Shown piece after piece: positions 31,206-39,450 of a DNA stretch of 64,000 nucleotides. The notes beneath the pieces are model-generated. The model had not been told where the DNA came from. It did not search any database and saw only the letters and a list, made by a program, of their open reading frames with translations. The DNA comes from Pseudonocardia sp. TRM90224 (GTDB taxonomy: Bacteria; Actinomycetota; Actinomycetes; Mycobacteriales; Pseudonocardiaceae). The translations under genes and the position numbers were made by a program. Where the stretch lies: the NCBI RefSeq assembly GCF_021245725.1, contig NZ_JAJGSX010000003.1, forward strand, positions 682,001-746,000, written 5' to 3'. Numbering within the stretch: the first letter of the stretch is position 1; each line of letters starts with the position of its first letter.

Positions 31206-32008
31206 GCGTGCGCGGCCTCTCCGTGCGGTACGGGCGGTCGGTCCGCGCGCTGGAGTCCGTCGACGTCGAGGTCGGTGGCGACGCCGTGCTCGCGGTGCTC
31301 GGTGGCAACGGAGCGGGGAAGTCGACGCTGCTGCGTGCCGTGTCGGGCACGCTCAAGCTGCACGGCGGATCCGTCACCGCGGGTGAGATCACCTTCGACG
31401 GCCGGCGCATCGACCGGCTCGATCCCGCGCTCGTCGTCCGGCAGGGCGTTGTCGCCGTGCCGGAGGGCCGGCAGGTCTTCGCCCGCATGACGGTGGAGGA
31501 GAACCTGCGCGCCGGCGGGCTCGGCGCGCGGTCGGCCTCGACGAGGGCGAGCTCGCGCGAGCGGGTGCGGCAGCTGTTCCCGGTGCTCGCGGAGCGGGCG
31601 GGCCAGCGGGCCGGCCTGCTCTCCGGCGGTGAGCAGCAGATGCTCGCGATCGGGCGGGCGCTGATGTCCGACCCGAAGCTGCTCCTGCTCGACGAGCCCT
31701 CGCTCGGCCTCGCGCCGCAGATGGTGGGGCGGATCGCCCGGATCATCAGGGAGATCCACGAGCAGGGCACCGCGGTGGTGCTCGTCGAGCAGAACGCGAC
31801 GATGGCGCTGCAGGTCGCCGATCGGGCCGCGGTGCTGGAGGTCGGGCGGATCGCGCTCGCGGGCTCTGCCGCCGAGCTCGCCGCGAGCGACGACGTGCAA
31901 CGCCTCTACCTGGGCGGACACGCCGAGTCGCAGGCGCAGGCCGAGTCGGAGGAAGCGGAAGCGCGAGCGCATCGCGGCCGCAAGGTGCTCTCGAGGTGGG
32001 CCGGATGA
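31199..32008 (+). CDS. livF: Branched-chain amino acid-type ABC transporter ATPase, LivF-like
   Basis: ATPase of 269 residues. Walker A GGNGAGKSTLLRAVSG, Q-loop region GVVAVPEGRQVFARMTVEENL (typical of LivF), signature LSGGEQQMLAIGRAL, Walker B LLLLDEPSLGLAP, and the switch His region VLVEQNATMALQVAD, where the usual His is Asn as in most LivF proteins. The last 30 residues are a charged tail (QAQAESEEAEARAHRG) not usual for LivF. It is first of five coupled genes livF-livG-livH-livM-livJ. The true substrate could be branched-chain amino acids, amides or urea. Confidence 0.94.
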   Translation: MLSVRGLSVRYGRSVRALESVDVEVGGDAVLAVLGGNGAGKSTLLRAVSGTLKLHGGSVTAGEITFDGRRIDRLDPALVVRQGVVAVPEGRQVFARMTVEENLRAGGLGARSASTRASSRERVRQLFPVLAERAGQRAGLLSGGEQQMLAIGRALMSDPKLLLLDEPSLGLAPQMVGRIARIIREIHEQGTAVVLVEQNATMALQVADRAAVLEVGRIALAGSAAELAASDDVQRLYLGGHAESQAQAESEEAEARAHRGRKVLSRWAG

Positions 32009-32847
32009 GCGTGGACACCGAACCGGGCGCCGACCTCGACGTGCCGGCCCTCCCGGAGCTGCGCGACGGAGTGCGGGAGCTCGTCGTCGAGGACGTGACG
32101 CTGCGCTTCGGCGGGATCACGGCGCTGTCCGAGGTGTCGTTCACCGTCGCGCCCGGCACCGTGCACGCCCTCATCGGGCCGAACGGCGCGGGCAAGTCCA
32201 GCTGCTTCAACGTGATCAGCGGGCTCTACCGGCCGACGCAGGGCCGGGTCCGGCTGGGCGAGCAGGTGCTCACCGACCTGCGCCCCTACCGGCTGGCCGG
32301 GCTCGGCATCGGCCGCTCGTTCCAGAACATCGCGCTCTCGCCCGGCTCGACCGTCCGCGACAACGTGATGCTCGGGCGCCACTCGCTCACCCGCGGCGGG
32401 TTCCTCTCCGGCGGGCTGCGCCTGCCGTGGACGACCCGCGCGGAGCGCAAGCACATGGCGCGCGTCGAGGAGATCTGCGACTTCCTCGGCGTGGCCGACC
32501 GGCTCGACTCGACGGTCGCGGTGCTGCCGTACGGCATCGCGAAGCGCGTCGACATCGCCAGGGCGCTGGCGTGCGAGCCGACGCTGCTGCTGCTCGACGA
32601 GCCCGCCGCCGGGCTCAACGCCACCGAGACCGCCGAGATGGCCGTGACCATCCGCGAGCTGCGCGACGCGCTCGGCATCTCCGTGCTCCTCGTCGAGCAC
32701 GACATGGGCCTGGTCATGGGCATCGCCGACCGCGTGAGCGTGCTCGACTTCGGCCGGCTGATCGCCGACGGCCTGCCGGCGCAGGTCCAGTCCGACCCCG
32801 AGGTGATCAAGGCGTACCTCGGCACCGCAGAGGACGGGGACGCGTGA
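32005..32847 (+). CDS. livG: Branched-chain amino acid-type ABC transporter ATPase, LivG-like
   Basis: ATPase of 280 residues. Walker A GPNGAGKSSCFNVISG, the LivG-type IGRSFQNIALSPGSTVRDN, signature replaced by LPYGIAKRVDIARALA (the usual LivG form), Walker B LLLLDEPAAGLNA and switch LLVEHDMGLVMGIADR. The first 25 residues (MSVDTEPGADLDVPALPELR) are an extra acidic lead. ATG 32005 overlaps the livF stop (ATGA), and its TGA shares a base with the livH ATG. Confidence 0.94.
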   Translation: MSVDTEPGADLDVPALPELRDGVRELVVEDVTLRFGGITALSEVSFTVAPGTVHALIGPNGAGKSSCFNVISGLYRPTQGRVRLGEQVLTDLRPYRLAGLGIGRSFQNIALSPGSTVRDNVMLGRHSLTRGGFLSGGLRLPWTTRAERKHMARVEEICDFLGVADRLDSTVAVLPYGIAKRVDIARALACEPTLLLLDEPAAGLNATETAEMAVTIRELRDALGISVLLVEHDMGLVMGIADRVSVLDFGRLIADGLPAQVQSDPEVIKAYLGTAEDGDA

Positions 32848-33722
32848 TGGAGACCTTCGTCCAGCTGGTCGTGAACGGGCTCGGCAAGGGCGCGGTCTAC
32901 GCGCTGCTCGCGCTCGGGTTCGTCGTCATCTTCAAGGCGACGGAGGTGGTCAACTTCGCGCACGGCTCGCTCGTGCTGGTCGGCGGCTACCTCGTCTACG
33001 CGCTGAAGGACAGCATGGGCTGGATCGGCGCCGCCGTGGTCGGCATCGTGTCGGCCGCGCTGGCCGGGCTGGTGCTGGAGCGGCTGCTCGCCGGCGCGCG
33101 CAACGCCGACCACAACGGCCTCGCGCTGCTCACGATCGGCGTCGACGTGATCATCACGGAGGAGATCGTGCGTCGGATCGGCGCCGACATCCCGTTCATC
33201 GGCGACCCGTACGACTCGCAGCCGATCCAGATCGCCGGCCTGACGATCTTCCGGACGCAGTCGATCGCGCTCGTCGTCGGCGCGGTGCTGATCACGGCGT
33301 TCTTCCTGGCGTTCCGGTTCTCCAGCTGGGGTGTCGCGATGCGGGCGCAGGCGGAGAACCGCGAGGCCGCGGCGCTGATGGGGATCCGCAGCTCGCGGGT
33401 GACGGCGACGGCGTGGCTGGTCGCGGGCGCGCTGGCCGGGGTGGCCGTGCTGTTCATGGCGACGCAGGACTTCTCGGGCGCCGGGCTGGGCCGCGGCACG
33501 CACGCGATCGCGTTGATCGCCTTCCCCGCCGCGATCCTCGGCGGTCTCGACTCCACCGCGGGCGCGGTGGTCGGCGGGCTGGTCGTCGGGCTCACGGAGG
33601 CGCTCTCCGCGCAGTACATCTCGTTCGAGTTCTCCAAGAGCGCGGTGTTCCTCGTGATGCTGCTGGTGCTGGTGATCAGACCGTCGGGGCTCTTCGGCAC
33701 GAAGGAGCTAAGTCGTGTCTGA
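32847..33722 (+). CDS. livH: Branched-chain amino acid-type ABC permease, LivH-like
   Basis: Permease of 291 residues with about eight membrane segments. Typical LivH features are VNGLGKGAVYALLALGFVVI at the N-terminus, VVNFAHGSLVLVGGYL, the cytoplasmic loop RAQAENREAAALMGIRSSRV that contacts the ATPases, and FPAAILGGLDSTAGAVVGG. TGATG junction with livG; overlaps livM by 8 bases. Confidence 0.95.
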   Translation: METFVQLVVNGLGKGAVYALLALGFVVIFKATEVVNFAHGSLVLVGGYLVYALKDSMGWIGAAVVGIVSAALAGLVLERLLAGARNADHNGLALLTIGVDVIITEEIVRRIGADIPFIGDPYDSQPIQIAGLTIFRTQSIALVVGAVLITAFFLAFRFSSWGVAMRAQAENREAAALMGIRSSRVTATAWLVAGALAGVAVLFMATQDFSGAGLGRGTHAIALIAFPAAILGGLDSTAGAVVGGLVVGLTEALSAQYISFEFSKSAVFLVMLLVLVIRPSGLFGTKELSRV

Positions 33723-34926
33723 CACGCTCGTCGCATCCCCGCGCGCACCGCTGCCGCCCATGCCGGCGCGGCGTCGCCGGAACTGGCTCAAGATCGTGGC
33801 GACGCTGTTGCTGTTCGTGTTGCTCCTGCTGCTGCCGATCATCACCGGCACCGGTGTCGCCTACCTCAAGGTGGCGCAGTACGTCCTGATCGGCGCCGTC
33901 GGCGGCATCGGCCTCACGCTGCTCGTCGGCCAGGCCGGCCAGCTCTCGCTGGCGCACCCGTTCTTCCTGCTGGTCGGCGCGGTGAGCTACGCCGTCATAG
34001 CGGGCGACCCCGAAGAATCCGACGATCTCGTGGGGCTCGGCCTCCCTCCGCTGGTCGCGGTGATCGGTGCCGTCGTGATCTGCGGGCTGATCGGGCTCGC
34101 GTTCGCTCCTGTCGCCGGCCGGCTCCGCGGCATCTACCTCGGTGTCGCGTCGCTCTCGCTGGTGTTCCTCGGGCTGTGGCTCGGGCAGTCGCTCGAGATG
34201 TTCACCGGTGGCACGTCGACCGGACGCACCCCGCCGACGTTCGAGCTGTTCGGCTTCCCGTTCTCGAACGCCGACCCGTCGCCGACGCTGTTCGGCGTCG
34301 CGATCGAGAAGGAGCAGCGGCTCTGGTACCTCTTCCTGGCGTTGGCGTTCATCGCCTACTTCCTCGCCCGCGGCGCGGTGAACAGCCGCGTCGGTCGCTC
34401 GTGGCGGGCGGTGCGCGACAACGAGGCCGCGGCCACCGCCATGGGCGTCGACGTGCGGCGGGTGAAGGCGGGCGCGTTCGTCGTCTCCTCGGCCTTCGCC
34501 GGGCTCGCGGGCGTGATGACGGCGTTGTGGCTCGACCTGGTGAAACCCGACGAGAACGAGTTCACCGGCACCTACTCGCTCGCGGTCTCGATCGCGTACC
34601 TGGCCATCGTGATCATCGGGGGGCTCGGCTCGGTGCCGGGCGCGGTGGTCGGCTCGATCGTGGTGTACGGCCTGGAGAAGTTCTTCCGGCTCGGTGCCAC
34701 CGAGTTCGGCTGGTTCGCAGAAGCGGAGTTCGGCGGGATCAACGCGGTGGTGCTCAGCGCGTTCATCTACGGCGCCGCGGTCGTGCTGGTCGTGCTCTTC
34801 GAACCCGGTGGCGCTGCCGCCATCGGGCGGCGGCTGGCAGCGCGGATGCGCCGGCCGGCTGCTGTTGCGTCCGTGCCCAACGGGCGTCCCACCCCCGAAA
34901 GGAACGACGATGATCCTCCGGCGTAA
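33715..34926 (+). CDS. livM: Branched-chain amino acid-type ABC permease, LivM-like
   Basis: Permease of 403 residues, about ten membrane segments. GTG 33715 follows AAGGAG by seven bases. Features: LVGQAGQLSLAHPFFLLVGA, GRLRGIYLGVASLSLVFLGL, the EAA-like loop RAVRDNEAAATAMGVDVRRV and IIGGLGSVPGAVVGSIVV. A segment of about 45 residues (EMFTGGTSTGRTPPTFELFG to LFGVAIEKEQRLWYL) fits the periplasmic loop of LivM. Its C-terminal 30 residues are basic and Pro-rich. It overlaps livJ by 17 bases. Confidence 0.95.
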   Translation: MSDTLVASPRAPLPPMPARRRRNWLKIVATLLLFVLLLLLPIITGTGVAYLKVAQYVLIGAVGGIGLTLLVGQAGQLSLAHPFFLLVGAVSYAVIAGDPEESDDLVGLGLPPLVAVIGAVVICGLIGLAFAPVAGRLRGIYLGVASLSLVFLGLWLGQSLEMFTGGTSTGRTPPTFELFGFPFSNADPSPTLFGVAIEKEQRLWYLFLALAFIAYFLARGAVNSRVGRSWRAVRDNEAAATAMGVDVRRVKAGAFVVSSAFAGLAGVMTALWLDLVKPDENEFTGTYSLAVSIAYLAIVIIGGLGSVPGAVVGSIVVYGLEKFFRLGATEFGWFAEAEFGGINAVVLSAFIYGAAVVLVVLFEPGGAAAIGRRLAARMRRPAAVASVPNGRPTPERNDDDPPA

Positions 34927-36187
34927 GGCAGGGCGCTCGGCGCTGATTGCGGGCGCACTGGCGAGCACGCTCGTGCTCGCCGCCTGCGGAAGCACGGCCG
35001 ACAACCAGCCCGGCGGCACCACCGGTGCCGGTGGGGTGAAGACCGACAAGGGCGTGACCGACTCGACGATCACGCTCGGGATCATGGGCGACACCACCGG
35101 CGTCTTCAAGAACCTCGGCGCAGCCATCAACGCGGGCAACTCGATCTGGGCCGAGGACGTCAACGCGGCGGGCGGCATTTGCAACCGGCAGATCAAGATC
35201 GAGATCGTCGACCACGGGTACAAGGCCGACACCGCGAAGACGCTCTACCCGCAGCTGGAGCCGAAGGTGCTCGGCATGGTGCAGCTGCTCGGCTCGCCCG
35301 TGCTCGCGGCGCTCAAGCAGAACCTGATCGACGACAACCTGACCGCGGCACCCGCGTCGTGGTCGAGCGAGATCCTCAACAACCCGAACATCATGATGAT
35401 CGGCACCACCTACGACCTCGAGATCATCGACGGGCTCGCCTACCTGCAGCAGGAAGGGCTGATCAAGGAAGGCGACACGATCGGCCACATCTACATCGAC
35501 GGCGAGTACGGCGGCAACGGGCTCAAGGGCTCGAAGTTCTACGCGGAGAAGCACGGCCTCACCGTCAAGGAATCCAAGATCACCTCGACGGACAGCGATC
35601 TCACCAACATCGTCACCGGCCTGCGCGGCGACGGCGTCAAGGCCATCGTGCTGACCACGACCCCGGGGCAGAGCGCGTCGGCGCTGGCCGCGAACCAGGC
35701 GCTCGGGCTGAACGTGCCCGTGCTCGGCAACAACCCGACGTTCGACCCGGCGCTGCTGCAGAGCCCGGCGGCGAACGCCCTGGGGAACCTGTACGTCGCT
35801 GCGTCCAGCCCGCCGTTCTCGTCGAAGACGCCGAAGGCCGTCGAGGTCGCCGCGAAGTACAAGCAGAAGTACGCGGGCGCACCGCTCAACGCCGGTCTGC
35901 ACGTCGGGTACGTCGAGGGCCTCGTGTGGCAGGCCGTGCTGACCAAGGCCTGCGAGTCGGGCGACCTCACCCGCGTCGGCGTCCAGAAGGCGCTGACCTC
36001 GCTGTCGTCGGTGAAGACCGACGACCTGGTGGCCGAGCTGGACTACAGCTCACCCGGCACCCCGCCCACGCGCGGCGTCTACATCGCGAAGGTGGACCCC
36101 GCGGCCGAAGGCGGGCTCACCGAGGTGGCACCGCTGTTCACCGCCCCCGATGCCGAGGGCTACAAGGCGCCGCACCAGAAGGGCTGA
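34910..36187 (+). CDS. livJ: Branched-chain amino acid-type substrate-binding lipoprotein, LivJ-like
   Basis: Lipoprotein of 425 residues, the extracellular binding protein of the liv transporter. The signal has KAGR, a hydrophobic core and lipobox VLAAC (Cys 26). The mature part is a type I periplasmic-binding fold: STITLGIMGDTTGVFKNLG, NAGNSIWAEDVNAAGGI, KIEIVDHGYKADTAKTLYPQ, then IGHIYIDGEYGGNGLKGSKF and VKAIVLTTTPGQSASALAAN. ATG 34910 follows AAGGA. Putting the binding-protein gene last is less usual than first, and coupling to livM through a 17-base overlap suggests amounts are set partly by its own ribosome site. A strong terminator follows. Confidence 0.94.
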   Translation: MILRRKAGRSALIAGALASTLVLAACGSTADNQPGGTTGAGGVKTDKGVTDSTITLGIMGDTTGVFKNLGAAINAGNSIWAEDVNAAGGICNRQIKIEIVDHGYKADTAKTLYPQLEPKVLGMVQLLGSPVLAALKQNLIDDNLTAAPASWSSEILNNPNIMMIGTTYDLEIIDGLAYLQQEGLIKEGDTIGHIYIDGEYGGNGLKGSKFYAEKHGLTVKESKITSTDSDLTNIVTGLRGDGVKAIVLTTTPGQSASALAANQALGLNVPVLGNNPTFDPALLQSPAANALGNLYVAASSPPFSSKTPKAVEVAAKYKQKYAGAPLNAGLHVGYVEGLVWQAVLTKACESGDLTRVGVQKALTSLSSVKTDDLVAELDYSSPGTPPTRGVYIAKVDPAAEGGLTEVAPLFTAPDAEGYKAPHQKG

Positions 36188-36202
36188 CCCACCTCCCGGA
36201 TT

Positions 36203-36240
36203 CCCCCGACCCACCCTCCAGGGGTGGGTCGGGGGCTTTT
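36203..36240 (+). terminator. Rho-independent terminator of the liv operon
   Basis: CCCCCGACCCACCC (36203-36216) pairs with GGGTGGGTCGGGGG (36222-36235), 14 perfect pairs, 5-base loop, followed by CTTTT. It lies 15 bases after the livJ stop and is one of the few terminators here with a T-tract. Confidence 0.9.
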
Positions 36241-36291
36241 CGGGGCTCTTCCCTGAGGTGGCGGCGGCGGGCGCCGGGCAGTCTCGGATGC

Positions 36292-36594
36292 ATGGAAACC
36301 AACTCCGCCCCCGCCGGTCCCTCCCTCGAGAAGGACGCCGCCGCGGCCACCACCGTGATCGACCCGGCCCTCGCTCCCGTGCCGGCGCAGGCGCCGGCGA
36401 AGAAGTTCCGCCTGCACCGCAGCCGCACCGACAAGATGCTCGGCGGCGTCTGCGGTGGCCTCGCCGAGAGCCTGGGCGTCGACAGCACGCTGATCCGGAT
36501 CGGCCTCTTCGCGCTGACCGTGCTCGGCGTCGGCACCGGCGTCGTCGTCTACGTCGCGATCTGGGCGCTCGCGCCGGAGGGCGAAGAGGACTGA
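36292..36594 (+). CDS. pspC: PspC-domain protein
   Basis: Protein of 100 residues. About 40 polar, Ala/Pro-rich N-terminal residues lead to a PspC domain (about 42-98): FRLHRSRTDKMLGGVCGGLA, ESLGVDSTLIRIGLFALTVL, GTGVVVYVAIWALAPE. The hydrophobic part is a membrane segment with a re-entrant part. PspC proteins take part in envelope-stress response as membrane sensors. It stands alone between the liv operon and the convergent ltrA gene. Confidence 0.92.
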   Translation: METNSAPAGPSLEKDAAAATTVIDPALAPVPAQAPAKKFRLHRSRTDKMLGGVCGGLAESLGVDSTLIRIGLFALTVLGVGTGVVVYVAIWALAPEGEED

Positions 36595-36615
36595 CCTGCT
36601 CAGTGCTCGTGAGGC

Positions 36616-37830
36616 TCAGTGCTCGTGGCTCGCGTCGTGCCGGATGCGGTTGCGCTCCTCGGCGTTGCGGTAGGTCTCCCAGCTGATCAGCCCGATCAGC
36701 ACGACGGTGAGGATCGAGAGCATCGCGAGCGCCGGCAGCAGCGCCACCAGCGGGATGAGCGCCACGAGCAGCACCGCGACGCCGATCCGCTCGAAGTTGA
36801 GCATGCCGGCGACGTAGCGCTTGTACGCGACGTGCGCGAGCAGGTAGAGCGAGGCGCCGCCGTAGAGGGCGTAGAGGGGCAGCCCGTACATCGGGTCGGC
36901 GAGGGTGTGCCCCTCGTCGCCGCCGATGTAGCCGAGCGCCTTCTTGAGCCCGAGCGCCATCATGATGATGCCGACCACCAGCGGCAGGTGCATGAACGTG
37001 TAGCCGCCGCGGCCGAGCTGGATCTGGCGTTCGCCTTCGGCGGCCGCGAGCGCCCGCTCGGTGACCAGCGCGGTGATGTCGAAGTACGCCCACCAGAGCG
37101 CTCCCGTCACCGCGAGCCCCAGCACCGACGCGACGATGATCGGCCACGAGATCGGCAGCTCGGCCACCCCGATGCCGATGGAGACGATCGACTCACCCAG
37201 CGCGACGATGATGATCAGCCCGTGGCGCTCGGTGAAGTGCTTCGCCGAGCCCATCCGCCACTTGCTGCCGGCGGCCAGCGTGCCGAGGTAGTCGCCGAGG
37301 ATCGCGCCCACCCAGATCAACGTCTGGGTCACGCCGGTCGTCTGCGACGCGATCGTCAGCAGCACCGTGCCGGCGAGCATCGAGGGGACGAACCGCAGCA
37401 CCTGGCTGCGCAGTTGCGGGTCGTCCCGGCTCACCAGGAAGAAGATCACGATGTGCACGCCGCGCACGACGAAGTAGCCGACGGCGAAGACGAGCGGGCC
37501 GTGCAGCCCGCCCGGCATGTCGTCGAACGCCTCGGGGATCGTGATGGCCTGCACGAACAGCGCGCCCATCGCGGCGAACAGGCCGACCCGCATGACCCCT
37601 TCGTCGGCCTTGACGACGTTGCAGAGCCACGAGTAGCCGATCCAGCACCACCACATCACGGTGATGATCAGCAGCCCGCGGATCATCTTCGTGGCGTCGA
37701 GGTCGTGCGCCATCCAGTCGGTGACGCGGGTCAGCGCGAACACGAAGACGAGGTCGAAGAACAGCTCGAGCGGCGTGGCGACGGCGCGTTCGCCGACAGC
37801 CTCCAAGCGCCCACGCCGGGGTGTTGTCAT
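36616..37830 (-). CDS. ltrA: Low-temperature-requirement A (LtrA) family membrane protein
   Basis: Membrane protein of 404 residues, about ten to twelve TM segments. It shows the LtrA pattern: TPLELFFDLVFVFALTRVTD near the N-terminus, VMWWCWIGYSWLCN, SAKHFTERHGLIIIVALGES with the conserved ERHGLxxIxxLGES motif, and GALWWAYFD. The family is named for a Listeria cold-growth mutant; its molecular role is not established. ATG 37830. A 16-base direct duplication (36598-36613, 36614-36629) at the 3' end holds the stop codon and its copy. Confidence 0.93.
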   Translation of the reverse strand: MTTPRRGRLEAVGERAVATPLELFFDLVFVFALTRVTDWMAHDLDATKMIRGLLIITVMWWCWIGYSWLCNVVKADEGVMRVGLFAAMGALFVQAITIPEAFDDMPGGLHGPLVFAVGYFVVRGVHIVIFFLVSRDDPQLRSQVLRFVPSMLAGTVLLTIASQTTGVTQTLIWVGAILGDYLGTLAAGSKWRMGSAKHFTERHGLIIIVALGESIVSIGIGVAELPISWPIIVASVLGLAVTGALWWAYFDITALVTERALAAAEGERQIQLGRGGYTFMHLPLVVGIIMMALGLKKALGYIGGDEGHTLADPMYGLPLYALYGGASLYLLAHVAYKRYVAGMLNFERIGVAVLLVALIPLVALLPALAMLSILTVVLIGLISWETYRNAEERNRIRHDASHEH

Positions 37831-38185
37831 GGCGCAGATCGTGCACCAGCGCGGAGACGGTTTCCAGCGCAGTAGGAATACGGATGTCCGTGTCGGTGGG
37901 GGCTCATAGGTTTCAACCCATGGCGGCGACAGCGACGGGGAGCGATGGGCGCCCGCTGCGTTCGACCGGACCGAGGCCGTACGAGGGGCCGGCCTCGGTC
38001 CGGTGAGGACGCTCGCGGTGAGAGCTCTGGGGGGATGCTCGCCGTCGTGGTGGTGGCGCTGTCGGTTGCCATCGGCCTGGTCGGGGAGGACGTTCGCCGT
38101 TCTCCCCGACCTGGCCACCGGTGACGGCCCGATGTGACGGCAATGCCATGGCGTCATTACGTCCGCGCGTGTTGTGCTGGCGGTC
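37831..38185 (+). other. Structured intergenic region upstream of the LysE gene
   Basis: A 355-base gap. ACCGGACCGAGGCC (37965-37978) pairs perfectly with GGCCTCGGTCCGGT (37991-38004). GGTCGGGGAG (38079-38088) pairs with CTCCCCGACC (38102-38111), and pairing can extend outward with one mismatch. Two very short frames cross these hairpins (37920-38006 with 28 codons; 38035-38124 with 29 codons reading MLAVVVVALSVAIGLVGEDV). I do not claim either as a gene. Confidence 0.4.
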
Positions 38186-38812
38186 GTGACCACAGCCGCA
38201 CTGCTCACGTTCACCGCCGTCGCGCTGCTGGGTGTGCTGACGCCCGGCCTCGACACGATGGTTGTGCTGCGGCATTCGTTGCTCGGCGGCCGCCGGGTCG
38301 GGATCGCGGTGGTGCTGGGCATCACGGCCGGCTGCCTGGTCTGGGGGACCGCCAGCACACTCGGGCTGAGCGCGCTGCTCACGGCGTCGGAGATCGCGTA
38401 CCGCATCGTGCAGCTGGCCGGTGCGGCATACCTGATCTGGCTCGGCGCCTCCGCGCTGTGGAAGACGCTCCCGAGCAACCGGAAGGCGGGCGCGGAACCC
38501 GAGATGCAGATCGCGGGCGCGTGGCGCGGGTTCCGCGCCGGGTTCGTGACCAACCTGCTCAACCCGAAGGTCGGCGTCTTCTACGTGAGCCTCCTGCCGC
38601 AGTTCATCCCGGCCGGCGGGCACGTGGGCTGGGGCGCGCTGCTCGTGACCATCCACGTGGCCGTCGGGGTGGTGTGGCTCGGAGCGCTCGTTGTGCTCGC
38701 CGCGACCGCCCGAAGGCTGCTGCTGCGTGAGCGGGTCCGGCGGTGGCTCGACCGCACCACCGCCGGCGTCCTGCTCTCACTCGGTGTTGCCATGGTGGCC
38801 GACACCCGCTGA
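38186..38812 (+). CDS. LysE/RhtB-family amino-acid exporter
   Basis: Exporter of about 208 residues with six membrane segments. Family motifs are VALLGVLTPGLDTMVVLRHS near the N-terminus, GITAGCLVWGTASTLGLSAL, LAGAAYLIWLGASALW and FRAGFVTNLLNPKVGVFYVS with the conserved NxxNPK. Substrate is an amino acid or derivative, unknown. GTG 38186 gives the usual N-terminus; GTG 38174 is possible. The 3' end overlaps the convergent DinB-type gene by 36 bases. Confidence 0.9.
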   Translation: MTTAALLTFTAVALLGVLTPGLDTMVVLRHSLLGGRRVGIAVVLGITAGCLVWGTASTLGLSALLTASEIAYRIVQLAGAAYLIWLGASALWKTLPSNRKAGAEPEMQIAGAWRGFRAGFVTNLLNPKVGVFYVSLLPQFIPAGGHVGWGALLVTIHVAVGVVWLGALVVLAATARRLLLRERVRRWLDRTTAGVLLSLGVAMVADTR

Positions 38813-39388
38813 CGGAACGGCCCGGCCCGACCAGTTCGCGAGGCGTTCGGTCGGGCCGGCGTCGTCGCGTGGGGCGACCGGAGCCTCGAACGGGACGGGG
38901 CCGCCGCGCCGTTCCGCGGGCAGGAGCGTGCCCGCAACCTGCAGCACGGCCTCCGCGAGCGCGGGATCGGCCTCGGCCGGCTGCCCGGTGGCGACGGCGA
39001 GGTCCCAGCCGTGCACGAGCGTCTCGTTGAGGTAGCCCCAGAGCGAGGCCCGGCCGGGCACCGTGCCCCACGGCACCGTGACGGGGCGGTCGAGCACGGC
39101 GTCGTCGCTCCAGACCGCGAGGGTCTTCTCGGCCGCGGCGCCGTAGGCCGTGGCCAGCTCGGCGTCGGGGATGCCGGTGCGGAGGACCGGGATGCTCGTG
39201 AAGTCGCCGCCCTCGCCGATCACACGGGCCCGCTCGACGGTGGCCACGAGGTGGCTCATCAGCGTGCGCACGTCGAACTCGGTGCAGGGTGTGGGCGACT
39301 CCAGCCGATCGGCGTCGACGCCGGCCATGATGCCGTGCGTCCAGCTGATGGCCTCTGCGTAGAGGGGGCGGGGGTCCGTGTTCGTCAT
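38777..39388 (-). CDS. TIGR03086-type mycothiol-dependent DinB-fold protein
   Basis: Protein of 203 residues of the maleylpyruvate-isomerase N-terminal / DinB-like superfamily. Features are DRLESPTPCTEFDVRTLMSH (metal-ligand His near the start of helix 2), PWGTVPGRASLWGYLNETLV and VHGWDLAVATGQ with the second and third metal-ligand positions. Actinobacterial members use mycothiol as cosubstrate; the reaction here is unknown. It is divergent from a WYL regulator gene with a palindrome between, so the regulator probably controls it. Ends within the LysE gene on the other strand. Confidence 0.88.
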   Translation of the reverse strand: MTNTDPRPLYAEAISWTHGIMAGVDADRLESPTPCTEFDVRTLMSHLVATVERARVIGEGGDFTSIPVLRTGIPDAELATAYGAAAEKTLAVWSDDAVLDRPVTVPWGTVPGRASLWGYLNETLVHGWDLAVATGQPAEADPALAEAVLQVAGTLLPAERRGGPVPFEAPVAPRDDAGPTERLANWSGRAVPSAGVGHHGNTE

Positions 39389-39409
39389 GGGGAGAGCTTC
39401 TCGTCGAAT

Positions 39410-39428
39410 CCCGACACCTCGTGTCGGG
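39410..39428. promoter_or_regulatory. Operator-like palindrome between the DinB-type and WYL genes
   Basis: CCCGACAC (39410-39417), spacer CTC, GTGTCGGG (39421-39428): perfect 8-base arms in the 62-base divergent gap, 21 bases from one start and 22 from the other. It is the obvious binding site for the adjacent WYL/HTH regulator. Confidence 0.6.
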
Positions 39429-39450
39429 TATTTCTGGCAATCTGCAGGGC

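Noticed and set aside
36598..36629. Direct repeat GCTCAGTGCTCGTG at the ltrA 3' end as an attachment site
   Set aside because: Adjacent tandem copies with no integrase or island nearby; local slippage is simpler.
37920..38124. Two short frames (28 and 29 codons) upstream of the LysE gene
   Set aside because: Both overlap strong hairpins, have poor ribosome sites and no recognisable features.
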